Of a stretch of 64,000 nt of DNA, positions 8,254-16,693 are shown piece after piece. The number at the start of each line of letters is the position of its first letter. Within the stretch, counting starts at the first letter, position 1. The notes under the pieces are model-generated. The model was not told where the DNA came from and did no database searches. It saw only the letters and a program-made list of their open reading frames with translations. Position numbers and translations under genes: made by a program. The stretch is taken from contig CAMJAG010000002.1 of the NCBI GenBank assembly GCA_946403545.1, forward strand, positions 1 through 64,000, given 5' to 3'. This DNA is from an uncultured Caryophanales bacterium. Lineage in GTDB: Bacteria; Bacillota_I; Bacilli_A; RFN20; CAG-826.

Positions 8254-11091
8254 TTACCTGTATTGTCCTTTCTTAAGGCTGGCTTTTAAGAATTCGCCAG
8301 TAAATGATTTAGGGTTGTTAGCAATTTCTTCTGGTGTGCCAGTAGCCACAACAGTGCCACCACCATCTCCACCATTAGGACCTAAATCAATGATGTAATC
8401 TGCTACCTTAATAACATCTAAGTTATGTTCGATAACTAAAACTGTGTCTCCATGATCCACAATTCTCTCTAAAACTTTTAATAGTCTAGATACATCGTCT
8501 GTATGTAAACCTGTGGTAGGTTCATCTAAAATATAGATTGTTTTACCAGTAGGTTTCTTTTGTAAATATAAGCCAAGTTTAATTCTTTGAGCTTCACCAC
8601 CGGATAATGTAGTAGCGGCTTGGCCAAGTTTAATATATCCAAGTCCAATATCCATTAAGATTTGGAGTTTTTTCTTTAAAGAAGGTCTATTTTCAAAGAA
8701 GTTAAGTGCTTCTTCGATAGTCATTTCAAGAACGTCATAGATGTTTTTGCCTTTATAAGTGACTTGTAAAGTTTCTTCGTTATAACGTTTACCATGACAT
8801 GCATCACATTTAACGTAAACGTCTGGTAAGAAGTTCATAGGAATACGAACTACACCATCACCCCAACAAGTTTCACATCTACCACCAGGGACATTAAAGG
8901 AGAATCTACCTTTATCATATCCTCTAGCTTTTGCTTCAATTGTAGATGCAAAGATATCTCTAATATCATCAAAAATCTTAACGTATGTAGCAGGATTACT
9001 TCTTGGAGTTCTACCAATTGGTTCTTGAGTAACGTTAATTACTTTATCGATGTTTTCAACACCAGTGATTTCTTTTGCTAAAACTTCAATATCTTCGTCT
9101 TTATTCACTTTTGCTTTAATGAACGGATATAAAGTTTGGTTAACTAATGAGGATTTGCCACTGCCAGAAACACCAGTAACTGCAACAAAGCAACCTAATG
9201 GGATTTTTACATTAATATTCTTTAAGTTATTTTGGTATGCACCTTTAACTTCTATGAATTTTCCATTTCCTTTACGTCTTTCGTTAGGAATTGAAATATA
9301 TTTTTTACCTGATAAGTATTGTCCAGTGATACTTTCGTCCACTTTTGCTACTTCTTCTGGAGATCCGCTTGCAACAATATAGCCACCGTGAACACCAGCA
9401 CCAGGACCAACATCTACTACATAGTCAGCGTTTCTAATAGTTTCTTCATCGTGTTCAACCACTACTAAAGTATTGCCTAAGTCACGCATCTCTTTCATAG
9501 TATTGATTAATTTTTGGCTATCTCTTGGGTGTAAACCAATGCTTGGTTCATCCATAACATATAAAACACCGGTTAATTTTGAACCGATTTGAGTAGCTAA
9601 TCTAATTCTTTGTGATTCACCACCAGAAAGAGTCATAGCCATACGAGATAGACTTAAGTATTCGAGACCAACATTGCATAAGAAAGACAATCTATTGTGA
9701 ATTTCTTTTAAGACTAAATCCGCAATATCGTTTTGGTTTTTAGTTAATTTTGAAGGTAAATCTAAGATCCATTTATCTAAATCTTTGATTTGTAAGCAAG
9801 TAACTTCGTAGATGTTTTTCCCATCAATCTTAACTGAAAGAGCTTCTTTAGATAATCTAGCACCATTGCAAGTTGTACAAACTGTATCTTTCATGAAAGA
9901 ACCATAATAGTCTCTCATCATATCACTTGTAGTGTCGTTATAAAGTCTTTCAAGTTTAGTTTTAATACCTTCAATAATTCCTTCTCTATTAATTGTGTTA
10001 CCAGAAGAGGATTTTAAAGTGTATTTATGGTATGTTGTGGAACCATTTAATGCGATATTCTTTTCTTCCGCCGTTAATTCGTTCCATGGAACATCCATTC
10101 TAATCTTTTCAAATTGGCAAAGATTCTTGAATTCTTGCCATTCAAGATTAGTGCCACCAACTTGGTGCGCTAAATATTTAATACATCCTTGGTTAATGCT
10201 TAAAGTTGGATCTGGAACTAAGAGTTTCACATCTACTTCTCTTTTAATGCCTAAACCTTTACAATCCGGGCAATATCCACTTGGAGAGTTAAATGAGAAT
10301 AATCTTGGTTCAACTTTTGGGACAGAGAATCCACATTTTGGACATGTATGTTTATCACTAACGAGTTTTTCTTCTCCATCACAAAGGATGATTAATAAAC
10401 CATGTGACCAGTCAATCGCGGTTTCAATAGATTCGAAAACACGAGTTCTTGCATCAGGTTTAACGATAATTCTATCTACAACAATATCAATTGAATGCTT
10501 TTTGTTTTTGTCTAAGTCTTTAACTTCATCGATTAAAACAGATTCACCATCCACTCTTAAACGAGTAAAACCTTGAAGTCTAATCTTATCGATAACATCT
10601 TTTTGTGTACCTTTTTCAGCATAAACAACAGGGGAAAGGAGTTGAACTTTGCTTCCTTCTGGATATCCCATAACGATATCAGTCATTTGAGACACGGAGA
10701 AAGAAATAATTGGTTCATTATGATTTGGACAATATGGAATACCAATTCTTCCATAAAGCAATCTTAAGTAATCGTATATTTCAGTAACTGTTCCGACAGT
10801 ACTCCTTGGGTTATGTGAAACGCTCTTTTGGTCAATAGCGATACTTGGAGATAATCCATCAATACTATCAACATCTGGTTTATCGTAGTTACCAAGGAAT
10901 TGTCTTGCATAGCTAGATAATGATTCCATATATCTTCTTTGGCCTTCTGCAAAGATAGTGTCAAAAGCTAGAGTAGATTTACCACTACCAGATAATCCTG
11001 TAAACACAGTTAAAGAATCTTTTGGAATGCTGACATCAACATTCTTCAAGTTATTCTCTCTAGCGCCTTTAACAATAATTTTCTTTTCCAT
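8254..11091 (-). CDS. uvrA: Excinuclease ABC subunit A
   Basis: Damage-recognition ATPase of nucleotide excision repair, 945 residues. Two ABC modules are clear: Walker A GLSGSGKST near residue 31 and GVSGSGKSS near residue 640; signatures LSGGESQRI and LSGGEAQRI; and two Walker B DEP motifs. Zinc sites CPKC...CPDC and CETC...CDAC match the family. I start at the ATG at 11091 (MEKKIIVKGARENN), where homologues begin; the in-frame ATG at 11139 overlaps the -10 element of the putative promoter. The start lacks a clear Shine-Dalgarno and follows a small inverted repeat. No uvrB is in the window. First gene of the uvrA-lgt-HAD-trxB-whiA-XRE unit. Confidence 0.96.
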   Translation of the reverse strand: MEKKIIVKGARENNLKNVDVSIPKDSLTVFTGLSGSGKSTLAFDTIFAEGQRRYMESLSSYARQFLGNYDKPDVDSIDGLSPSIAIDQKSVSHNPRSTVGTVTEIYDYLRLLYGRIGIPYCPNHNEPIISFSVSQMTDIVMGYPEGSKVQLLSPVVYAEKGTQKDVIDKIRLQGFTRLRVDGESVLIDEVKDLDKNKKHSIDIVVDRIIVKPDARTRVFESIETAIDWSHGLLIILCDGEEKLVSDKHTCPKCGFSVPKVEPRLFSFNSPSGYCPDCKGLGIKREVDVKLLVPDPTLSINQGCIKYLAHQVGGTNLEWQEFKNLCQFEKIRMDVPWNELTAEEKNIALNGSTTYHKYTLKSSSGNTINREGIIEGIKTKLERLYNDTTSDMMRDYYGSFMKDTVCTTCNGARLSKEALSVKIDGKNIYEVTCLQIKDLDKWILDLPSKLTKNQNDIADLVLKEIHNRLSFLCNVGLEYLSLSRMAMTLSGGESQRIRLATQIGSKLTGVLYVMDEPSIGLHPRDSQKLINTMKEMRDLGNTLVVVEHDEETIRNADYVVDVGPGAGVHGGYIVASGSPEEVAKVDESITGQYLSGKKYISIPNERRKGNGKFIEVKGAYQNNLKNINVKIPLGCFVAVTGVSGSGKSSLVNQTLYPFIKAKVNKDEDIEVLAKEITGVENIDKVINVTQEPIGRTPRSNPATYVKIFDDIRDIFASTIEAKARGYDKGRFSFNVPGGRCETCWGDGVVRIPMNFLPDVYVKCDACHGKRYNEETLQVTYKGKNIYDVLEMTIEEALNFFENRPSLKKKLQILMDIGLGYIKLGQAATTLSGGEAQRIKLGLYLQKKPTGKTIYILDEPTTGLHTDDVSRLLKVLERIVDHGDTVLVIEHNLDVIKVADYIIDLGPNGGDGGGTVVATGTPEEIANNPKSFTGEFLKASLKKGQYR

Positions 11092-11093
11092 CT

Positions 11094-11143
11094 TTGATAA
11101 TTTTATCAAAAATTTAATAAATGGTATATGAAAACACATTATA
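11094..11143 (-). promoter_or_regulatory. Putative uvrA promoter and start-site inverted repeat
   Basis: A minus-strand TATAAT (11138-11143) has only a weak -35. Immediately upstream of the uvrA ATG lie the arms TTGATAA/TTATCAA (11094-11100 and 11103-11109, 2-nt spacer), which take the place of a Shine-Dalgarno. It could be an operator or a small hairpin at the start codon. Confidence 0.4.
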
Positions 11144-11181
11144 AGTGTATTTTTATTAAATGCACTTAACCTCTAATATAC

Positions 11182-11207
11182 AAAAAGAACCCCAATTTAA
11201 TGGGGTT
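11182..11207 (-). terminator. Terminator after the P-loop kinase gene
   Basis: AACCCCA (11188-11194) and TGGGGTT (11201-11207) form a stem; on the minus strand it is followed by CTTTTTG. Confidence 0.8.
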
Positions 11208-11216
11208 TTGCAATGG

Positions 11217-11717
11217 TTATTTTAAAATTTGTTCAATTATTGGAGTAAGGTCATGTTTATCCACGATATAGATGTTATCGAAGAACTCTTTCTCTCTATC
11301 TCCAATATCTTCAAAGTTATCAATTAGTTTTTCTAAAGCATCACTTGGAATTGGATATTTTCTGTCTAGATTTTGTTCCATAACAGTAATCTTGTCTAAT
11401 TTGAAGACTACTAAGTCCACTTCATTAAAACTCTTTTTAAGAGGTAATACTTTATCCACTCTAAATTCGGTCTTTGCATTTGTGCTATCCAAGACCACTA
11501 TTCCTTGTTTATCTAGAGAATATACTTTAGCGAGCTTGTAATACATATCCCATACTAATTTCTCATTAGATAAATTAGTTTGGCTACCACCTATTTGAGC
11601 GCGTAAGTTATCACTAGAGACAATATATAAATGACTCTTCCTTCTTTCTTTTAATAGAAGAGAGATATAACTTTTACCACTTCCAGGAACCCCAGATAAT
11701 ACAATTAACTTATTCAT
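11217..11717 (-). CDS. Small P-loop ATPase/kinase, polynucleotide-kinase-like
   Basis: A 166-residue protein starting right at the first strand of a P-loop fold: LIVLSGVPGSGKSY holds Walker A (GVPGSGKS, residues about 8-15), and VVLDSTNA has the Walker-B-like strand ending in DST. This layout, with SSDNLR after the first helix, is typical of the AAA_33 / polynucleotide kinase / zeta-toxin-like phosphotransferases. Substrate unknown. The ATG at 11717 gives the family N-terminus; a GTG at 11735 is in frame but without a ribosome site. No Shine-Dalgarno precedes the ATG, and the -10 ends 8 nt upstream, suggesting a leaderless mRNA. Confidence 0.75.
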   Translation of the reverse strand: MNKLIVLSGVPGSGKSYISLLLKERRKSHLYIVSSDNLRAQIGGSQTNLSNEKLVWDMYYKLAKVYSLDKQGIVVLDSTNAKTEFRVDKVLPLKKSFNEVDLVVFKLDKITVMEQNLDRKYPIPSDALEKLIDNFEDIGDREKEFFDNIYIVDKHDLTPIIEQILK

Positions 11718-11725
11718 GTATATAA

Positions 11726-11753
11726 ATAATACCACTTATTATAAATAAGACAA
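11726..11753 (-). promoter_or_regulatory. Promoter of the P-loop kinase, leaderless candidate
   Basis: Minus-strand TTGTCT (11748-11753) and TATTAT (11726-11731) are 16 bp apart. The expected transcription start falls at or within 1-2 nt of the ATG at 11717. Confidence 0.45.
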
Positions 11754-11780
11754 AAGAAAAACACGGCACTCGGCCGTGTT
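11752..11780 (-). terminator. Terminator after the 128-residue unknown gene
   Basis: AACACGGC (11760-11767) and GCCGTGTT (11773-11780) pair perfectly around 5 nt; on the minus strand TTTTTCTTTT follows. Confidence 0.85.
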
Positions 11781-11794
11781 TGTTGAGACTTGAA

Positions 11795-12181
11795 TTATTT
11801 TATTAATTCGCTTGCCTTTTTAGAAACGTCATCGCCGTTTCTAGCACATTCAAATAAGATCTTTACATCGTCTTCATTTAATAGTCCAAGTTTATTTACT
11901 TTTGCTGTTGCTTTTTTGACATCTTTCTTAACGACTTTAAGAAGTGATTCGTTTTCTTTACGAACAGCAATTTTACGTTTAACAGCATTTAACATTGTGC
12001 TTGGAACATAAGCGGAAACAATCTTGCTTCCTTCTCTCCATTGACGATAGTTATATGTGTGACCTGAAATATGCTTTACAGAAATGTAACCACTAGGCAA
12101 AACTGCGATTGTTTTCTCTATTTGAACGTATTCGTTAACTAATTCAACAAGAGCTTCAACTTCTCTCAAATTTTTGTTCAT
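11795..12181 (-). CDS. Hypothetical protein, 128 residues, basic
   Basis: Function not recognised. The protein is Lys-rich, with no signal peptide or TM segment. Its middle part (residues about 29-65) reads PSGYISVKHISGHTYNYRQW followed by REGSKIVSAYVP, a pattern resembling the short 'Y.Y.Q.REG.KV.S.YV' module found in small bacterial DNA- or Fic-associated proteins; this is a resemblance only. The C-terminal half is helical and charged. It has a good AAAGGAG ribosome site, its own promoter (12212-12240) and its own terminator, so it is monocistronic and very likely real. Confidence 0.75.
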   Translation of the reverse strand: MNKNLREVEALVELVNEYVQIEKTIAVLPSGYISVKHISGHTYNYRQWREGSKIVSAYVPSTMLNAVKRKIAVRKENESLLKVVKKDVKKATAKVNKLGLLNEDDVKILFECARNGDDVSKKASELIK

Positions 12182-12211
12182 AGTTATATTCTCCTTTAAC
12201 CTACCGAATAT

Positions 12212-12240
12212 ATCATAAAGATATTTATTTTAATATTCAA
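12212..12240 (-). promoter_or_regulatory. Promoter of the 128-residue unknown gene
   Basis: Minus-strand TTGAAT (12235-12240) and TATGAT (12212-12217) are separated by 17 bp, about 30 nt upstream of the start codon. Confidence 0.55.
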
Positions 12241-12257
12241 TATCTTTTGAAATTTTC

Positions 12258-12292
12258 TTAAAAATAAGGTGTCAGTTTTAGTAACTGGCACC
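12258..12292 (-). terminator. Terminator after nifJ
   Basis: Minus-strand GGTGCCAGTT pairs with AACTGACACC (12268-12292 overall, one mismatch), 4-5 nt loop, followed by TTATTTTTAAG. Confidence 0.8.
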
Positions 12293-12324
12293 CCACTTTT
12301 ATTACACTTTTTCGCTAATTTAGA

Positions 12325-15300
12325 TTATAAACCGAATTTTTTGATTCTTGCTAATCTAGCTTTTGCGCATTCTTCAGACTTTGTTAAGAGTTCTTCAGCG
12401 TGTGCTGGGTTAACTCTTGGAAGTTGAGAGAATCTTGTTTCTGTCATGACGAAGTCTCTGAATTTGCTGAAGTCTGGATCTTTCATATCCAATGTAAGAG
12501 CTGGCTTACCTTCAGCTTCATTTCTTGGATCATAACGGAAGATTGGGAAGTAACCACATTCGACTGCTAATCTTTCTTGTCTCATTGAGTTAGCAAGACC
12601 GCCCTTAATACCATGGTTAGCACATGGAGCGTAACAGATAACTAATGATGGACCATCATAGCTTTCAGCTTCTTTGAGAGCTTTAATAGCTGCTAATGGG
12701 TTAGCGCCTAATGAGATTTGTGCAACGTAAACGTTACCATATGTCATAGCGATTAATGCTAAGTTCTTCTTTGCAGTTGTTTTACCACTAGCTGTGAATT
12801 TAGCGATAGAACCTGTTTGTGAGGATTTAGAAGATTGACCACCTGTGTTGGAGTAAACTTCTGTATCGAGTAATAAGATGTTGACGTCTTCTTCGTTAGC
12901 GATAACGTGATCTAAGCCGCCATAGCCAATATCATAGCCCCATCCGTCACCACCGACAATCCATACGGACTTATCAGCGAGGTCGCGTTCGTAAGCTAAT
13001 ACTGCTTTAACATCTTCATTCTTACTTGCTTTGACAAGAGCAGCTAATTCAGGAGCAATTGTTCTCATAGCAGCTCTGTTCTTAATATTAGCGAAGTATT
13101 CATCAATCTTAGCTTGTAATTCTGGTTCGCAAGCATCTTTTGCAGCGCTTAAGATTTCAATAATTGCTTTAATCTTAGCGTTTGTTGCAACTCTCATACC
13201 ATAACCGAATTCTGCGTTATCTTCGAATAAGGAGTTAGCCCAAGCAATGCCTTGGCCTTCTTTATCTGTGCAGAATGGAGTTAATGGAGTAGAACCAGAG
13301 TAAATTGAGGAACATCCAGTAGCGTTTGCTACTAACATGTCTTTACCGAATAATTGAGATACAAGTCTGTAGTATGGAGTTTCACCACAACCAGCACATG
13401 CACCACTTACTTCCATGTATGGCATTAAGAAGCCAACACCTTTAACTGTATTTTGAACAGCAGCTGGAAGTCTGTCTGCTTTATATGTAACGTGTTTGAA
13501 TAAGTAGTTAGCAGCTTCTTCTTGTGGGAATTGAGATTTAGCTTCAACCATTTCAAGAGCGTTTTTACCAGCTTTATTAGCTGTACATTCGCTAACACAT
13601 AATCCACAACCGACACAGTTTCTTGGAGAAACTTGGATACGGTATTTAAGACCTGCTAAGCCTGGGCCCATTGCGTTAAGGACATCGTCTTTAACTAATT
13701 CTGGAGCAGCTTCGTATTCTTTTTCATCCATTAAGATTGGTCTTAATGTTGCGTGAGGACATACGAATGCACATTGGTTACATTGGATACATGCATCTTT
13801 GTGCCATAATGGGACTCTATCAGCGATAGAACGTTTTTCATTGAATGTAATATCATTTCTCATTGTTCCATCGAGTAATTCGAATTCCATGAATTTGCTG
13901 ACTGGGAGGTCATCACCACCGAGGTTGCCCATAACAGCGACATAACTATCGAAGTAGTCATCACCTGTTAATTTAGCTTCAACTTTTGGTGAGAGTTTAG
14001 CCCATTCAGGATCAACTTTAATTTCTCTAAGGCCTTCTGTACCAGCATCAATTGCTTTCCAGTTCATTTCAACAACGTCTTGGCCTTTCTTTGCGTATGA
14101 TTTTTCAGCAAATTTCTTCATCCAGTGGTTTGCATCTTCATAAGGCATAATGTCTTGGTTGAGATAGAAGAAGCTAGCTTGGAGAATAGTATTTGTGTGT
14201 CTACCCATACCGATTTCACCAGCAATTTTGTTAGCATCGATTACATAGAATTTAGCTTTCTTAGTTGCTAATTGATATTTAACACGGTTTGGCATAGATG
14301 CTACTAAGTCAGCATCGTTTAAGTCTGTGTTGAGTAAGAATGTACCACCGACTTTTAAGTTCTTAATCATATCGAACTTGTATAAGTAAGAATCGAGTGA
14401 GCAAGAAACGAAGTCAGCGTTTTGTACGTAATATGTTGAGTGAATTGGGGATTTACCAAATCTTAAGTGAGATCTTGTAACACCACCAGCTTTTCTGGAG
14501 TCATATGCGAAGTAAGCTTGTGCATATTGTCCTGTAGCATCACCAATGATTTTAATAGAGGATTTGTTAGCGGAAACTGTACCATCAGAGCCTAAACCAT
14601 AGAATAAGCAAGATGTGTAATCTCCTTTAACGTGGTAGTCATTATCAACTGGGATGGATAAGTGTGTAACATCATCGTTGATAGAGACTGTGAAGTGATT
14701 CCATCTCTTTTCAGCGTTCATGAAGTCATAAACTGCTTTCATGTCTTTTGGTTGAGTATCTTTTGATGATAAACCATATCTACCACCTAAGACTTCAAGG
14801 TTAAGACCTGCTTCTTTAATGACGGAAACAACATCTTCGTATAATGGTTCGCCAGCAGCGCCTGCTTCTTTAGTTCTATCTAAGACAACAACTTTCTTTG
14901 CGGACTTTGGTAAAACTTCGAGTAAGTGTTTGCCAGAGAATGGACGGTATAAGTGAACTTTGATTAAGCCGACTTTTTCGCCCTTTGCTGTTAAGTCATC
15001 GATAACTTCTGTAATAGTTTCTGTGACAGAACCCATTGCAACGATAACTCTATCAGCATCTTTAGCACCATAGTATGTAAATGGAGCGTAATTTCTACCA
15101 GTTAATCTAGAAGCTTCTTTGAAGTATTTGCATGCAACTTCGATAACTTCATCGACTTTCTTGTTTTGTGCTTCTCTACCTTGGAAATAAACGTCGTCGT
15201 TTTCAGCACCACCACGTGTTACTGGGTGAGTGTGTGGGTTTAAAGCTCTTGCTCTAAATTCTTCGACTTTTTCCATTGGTAAGAGTTTCTTCCATTCAGC

Positions 15301-15873
15301 GTCATCAACGAATTCAACATTTTGAATTTCGTGGGATGTTCTAAATCCATCGAAGAAATGACATACTGGATAACTTGCATCAATTGCTACTAAGTGAGCA
15401 ACACTTGTTAAATCAGCGATTTCTTGAACACTGTGGGAGCAAATCATAGCGATACCAGTTTGTCTAATTGCGTAGATATCTTGGTGATCACCGAAGATTG
15501 ATAAACTTCTTGTTGCTAAGCTACGTGCAGAAACGTGTAAGACTGCAGGAAGAAGTTCACCGACCCATTTATAAATGTTAGGAATCATGAGTAATAAGCC
15601 TTGTGAAGCTGTGTATGTAGCTGCTAAGCCACCAGCTTGTAAGACACCGTGAACTGTACCAGAAGCACCAGCTTCAGATTGCATTTCACTAACTTTTACT
15701 ACACTTCCAAAGAAATTCTTTCTGTTTTGTGAGGCATAAACATCGATATTCTCCGCCATTGGGGATGATGGAGTAATAGGATAGATACCAGCCACTTCAA
15801 TAAAATTATAAGATTCAATAGCTGCAGCAGTATTTCCATCAACTGAGAGCATTGTTTTCTTAATTTCAGGCAT
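12325..15873 (-). CDS. nifJ: Pyruvate:ferredoxin (flavodoxin) oxidoreductase
   Basis: Oxygen-sensitive enzyme turning pyruvate and CoA into acetyl-CoA, CO2 and reduced ferredoxin; marks a fermentative anaerobe. The 1182-residue single chain has the fused domain order of the family: N-terminal pyruvate-binding domain (IYPITPSSPMAE near residue 30), two ferredoxin-type 4Fe-4S motifs CIQCNQCAFVCP (about residue 695) and CVGCGLCVSEC (about residue 755), then the TPP domain with CAGCGETPY and GGDGWGYDIG...TGGQ (about residues 965-1000). It starts after AAGGAGG. Its promoter carries a CGCG palindrome, and the gene directly upstream encodes a Rex-like HTH protein. Confidence 0.97.
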   Translation of the reverse strand: MPEIKKTMLSVDGNTAAAIESYNFIEVAGIYPITPSSPMAENIDVYASQNRKNFFGSVVKVSEMQSEAGASGTVHGVLQAGGLAATYTASQGLLLMIPNIYKWVGELLPAVLHVSARSLATRSLSIFGDHQDIYAIRQTGIAMICSHSVQEIADLTSVAHLVAIDASYPVCHFFDGFRTSHEIQNVEFVDDAEWKKLLPMEKVEEFRARALNPHTHPVTRGGAENDDVYFQGREAQNKKVDEVIEVACKYFKEASRLTGRNYAPFTYYGAKDADRVIVAMGSVTETITEVIDDLTAKGEKVGLIKVHLYRPFSGKHLLEVLPKSAKKVVVLDRTKEAGAAGEPLYEDVVSVIKEAGLNLEVLGGRYGLSSKDTQPKDMKAVYDFMNAEKRWNHFTVSINDDVTHLSIPVDNDYHVKGDYTSCLFYGLGSDGTVSANKSSIKIIGDATGQYAQAYFAYDSRKAGGVTRSHLRFGKSPIHSTYYVQNADFVSCSLDSYLYKFDMIKNLKVGGTFLLNTDLNDADLVASMPNRVKYQLATKKAKFYVIDANKIAGEIGMGRHTNTILQASFFYLNQDIMPYEDANHWMKKFAEKSYAKKGQDVVEMNWKAIDAGTEGLREIKVDPEWAKLSPKVEAKLTGDDYFDSYVAVMGNLGGDDLPVSKFMEFELLDGTMRNDITFNEKRSIADRVPLWHKDACIQCNQCAFVCPHATLRPILMDEKEYEAAPELVKDDVLNAMGPGLAGLKYRIQVSPRNCVGCGLCVSECTANKAGKNALEMVEAKSQFPQEEAANYLFKHVTYKADRLPAAVQNTVKGVGFLMPYMEVSGACAGCGETPYYRLVSQLFGKDMLVANATGCSSIYSGSTPLTPFCTDKEGQGIAWANSLFEDNAEFGYGMRVATNAKIKAIIEILSAAKDACEPELQAKIDEYFANIKNRAAMRTIAPELAALVKASKNEDVKAVLAYERDLADKSVWIVGGDGWGYDIGYGGLDHVIANEEDVNILLLDTEVYSNTGGQSSKSSQTGSIAKFTASGKTTAKKNLALIAMTYGNVYVAQISLGANPLAAIKALKEAESYDGPSLVICYAPCANHGIKGGLANSMRQERLAVECGYFPIFRYDPRNEAEGKPALTLDMKDPDFSKFRDFVMTETRFSQLPRVNPAHAEELLTKSEECAKARLARIKKFGL

Positions 15874-15901
15874 ATTTTTTCCTCCTTAAAATACCACAAT
15901 A

Positions 15902-15930
15902 AATATACACGCGTGTATGTATAAATACAA
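15902..15930 (-). promoter_or_regulatory. nifJ promoter with ATACACGCGTGTAT palindrome
   Basis: Minus-strand TTGTAT (15925-15930) and TATATT (15902-15907), 17-bp spacer. The perfect 14-bp palindrome at 15905-15918 fills the downstream spacer and -10, a natural operator position. The sequence is not the textbook Rex operator (TTGTTAA-N6-TTAACAA type). Confidence 0.6.
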
Positions 15931-15964
15931 GGTTAAAAATCATTTTCTAAATACAGATAAATTT

Positions 15965-15997
15965 GCTAAAAAGAAAAGGTTCGAATTTAATTCGACC
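15965..15997 (-). terminator. Terminator between the HTH gene and nifJ
   Basis: Minus-strand GGTCGAATT / AATTCGAACC arms (15978-15996) directly after the stop codon, followed by TTTTCTTTTT. It separates the HTH gene from nifJ, which has its own promoter. Confidence 0.75.
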
Positions 15998-16438
15998 CTA
16001 TTTCTTCTTTTTTCTCTCTTGTTGCTCTTCGACGATTAATTTCTTAAGTGTCTTTAAATCGTTATCTGTAAGAGTCATGTATTTATCTAACATGCCACCG
16101 ATGGTCATCTTTTGATAGATGAAGTCACCAATGCCATCATATTTAGTGAAATCTTGTTTTCTAATAGCAGTTTGGACTAAGTGTGGTTTCTTTTCCTTAG
16201 CCTTTGCTTTTTCTTCCTCTATATCTTCTATATATTTCTTAATTTGAGGAACTAATTCCAAAAGATTGTATTCATAATCCATGTTTACCATTGGATCAAA
16301 AAAAGAAAGTGTTTCATTAATAACTTCAGGATAGATTCCTACCTCTTTACTTAACCTGTCAGCAGTAACGTATTTTTTCTTAATTTTACCCATTGCTGAC
16401 AAGTATTTTTTTAATACAGAAATACTTGGTTGTTTCAT
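15998..16438 (-). CDS. Hypothetical protein with Rex-like N-terminal HTH
   Basis: 146 residues, very Lys-rich, with good AGAGGA ribosome site. Residues about 5-75 resemble the winged-helix N-terminal domain of the redox repressor Rex: a conserved YL near the start, a YVTADRLSKEVGIYPEVI helix-turn-helix, then LSFFDP where Rex has LSYFG. The NAD(H)-binding Rossmann domain of Rex is absent; instead there is a charged coiled stretch (about 72-88) and a basic C-terminal helix ending in a Lys run. It sits between tRNA-Lys and nifJ, a Rex-type target elsewhere. Redox regulation is an inference; an unrelated HTH adaptor is possible. Confidence 0.65.
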   Translation of the reverse strand: MKQPSISVLKKYLSAMGKIKKKYVTADRLSKEVGIYPEVINETLSFFDPMVNMDYEYNLLELVPQIKKYIEDIEEEKAKAKEKKPHLVQTAIRKQDFTKYDGIGDFIYQKMTIGGMLDKYMTLTDNDLKTLKKLIVEEQQERKKKK

Positions 16439-16462
16439 ACTATTTCCTCTTTACATAAATTA

Positions 16463-16492
16463 TAAATAAAAAAGTGGGTATTTCCAACCCAC
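16463..16492 (-). terminator. Terminator after tRNA-Lys
   Basis: GTGGGT (16474-16479) pairs with ACCCAC (16487-16492); on the minus strand TTTTTTATTT follows. It lies 14 nt after the tRNA 3' end. Confidence 0.8.
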
Positions 16493-16505
16493 ATTTTCAT
16501 CAAAA

Positions 16506-16581
16506 TGGTACCCCCTTAGGGACTCGAACCCTAGACCCACTGATTAAGAGTCAGTTGCTCTACCAACTGAGCTAAGGGGAT
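16506..16581 (-). tRNA. tRNA-Lys, anticodon CUU
   Basis: 76 nt including an encoded CCA. Minus-strand acceptor arms ATCCCCT and AGGGGGT pair (one U-G); T8 A9 and the D-arm GCTCAGTTGGTAGAGC follow; the anticodon stem CTGA/TCAG encloses loop CTCTTAA, giving anticodon CUU (reads AAG, Lys); the T-arm is CTAGG-GTTCGAGT-CCCTA-like with the invariant GTTCGA. Discriminator base is A. Own promoter at 16596-16624 and terminator at 16463-16492. Confidence 0.96.
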
Positions 16582-16595
16582 ATGTTTGCTTGATT

Positions 16596-16624
16596 ATTCT
16601 AATACATACAAGTCAATCAAGCAA
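16596..16624 (-). promoter_or_regulatory. Promoter of tRNA-Lys
   Basis: Minus-strand TTGCTT (16619-16624) and TAGAAT (16596-16601) separated by 17 bp, with the -10 about 14 nt upstream of the mature tRNA. Confidence 0.6.
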
Positions 16625-16632
16625 GATTTAAT

Positions 16633-16662
16633 TTCAAAGAAAAAGGGCTACAAATGTAGCCC
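16633..16662 (-). terminator. Terminator at the end of the nuclease/ABC locus
   Basis: GGGCTAC (16645-16651) and GTAGCCC (16656-16662) with a 4-nt loop; on the minus strand TTTTTCTTTG follows. It ends transcription from the large lipoprotein gene. Confidence 0.85.
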
Positions 16663-16693
16663 CTTATTTTAGTTTGAAACTAAATTCGTATTA

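Noticed and set aside
15905..15918. nifJ palindrome as a classical Rex operator
   Set aside because: It lacks the TTGTTAA-N6-TTAACAA pattern, so I only suggest a generic operator.
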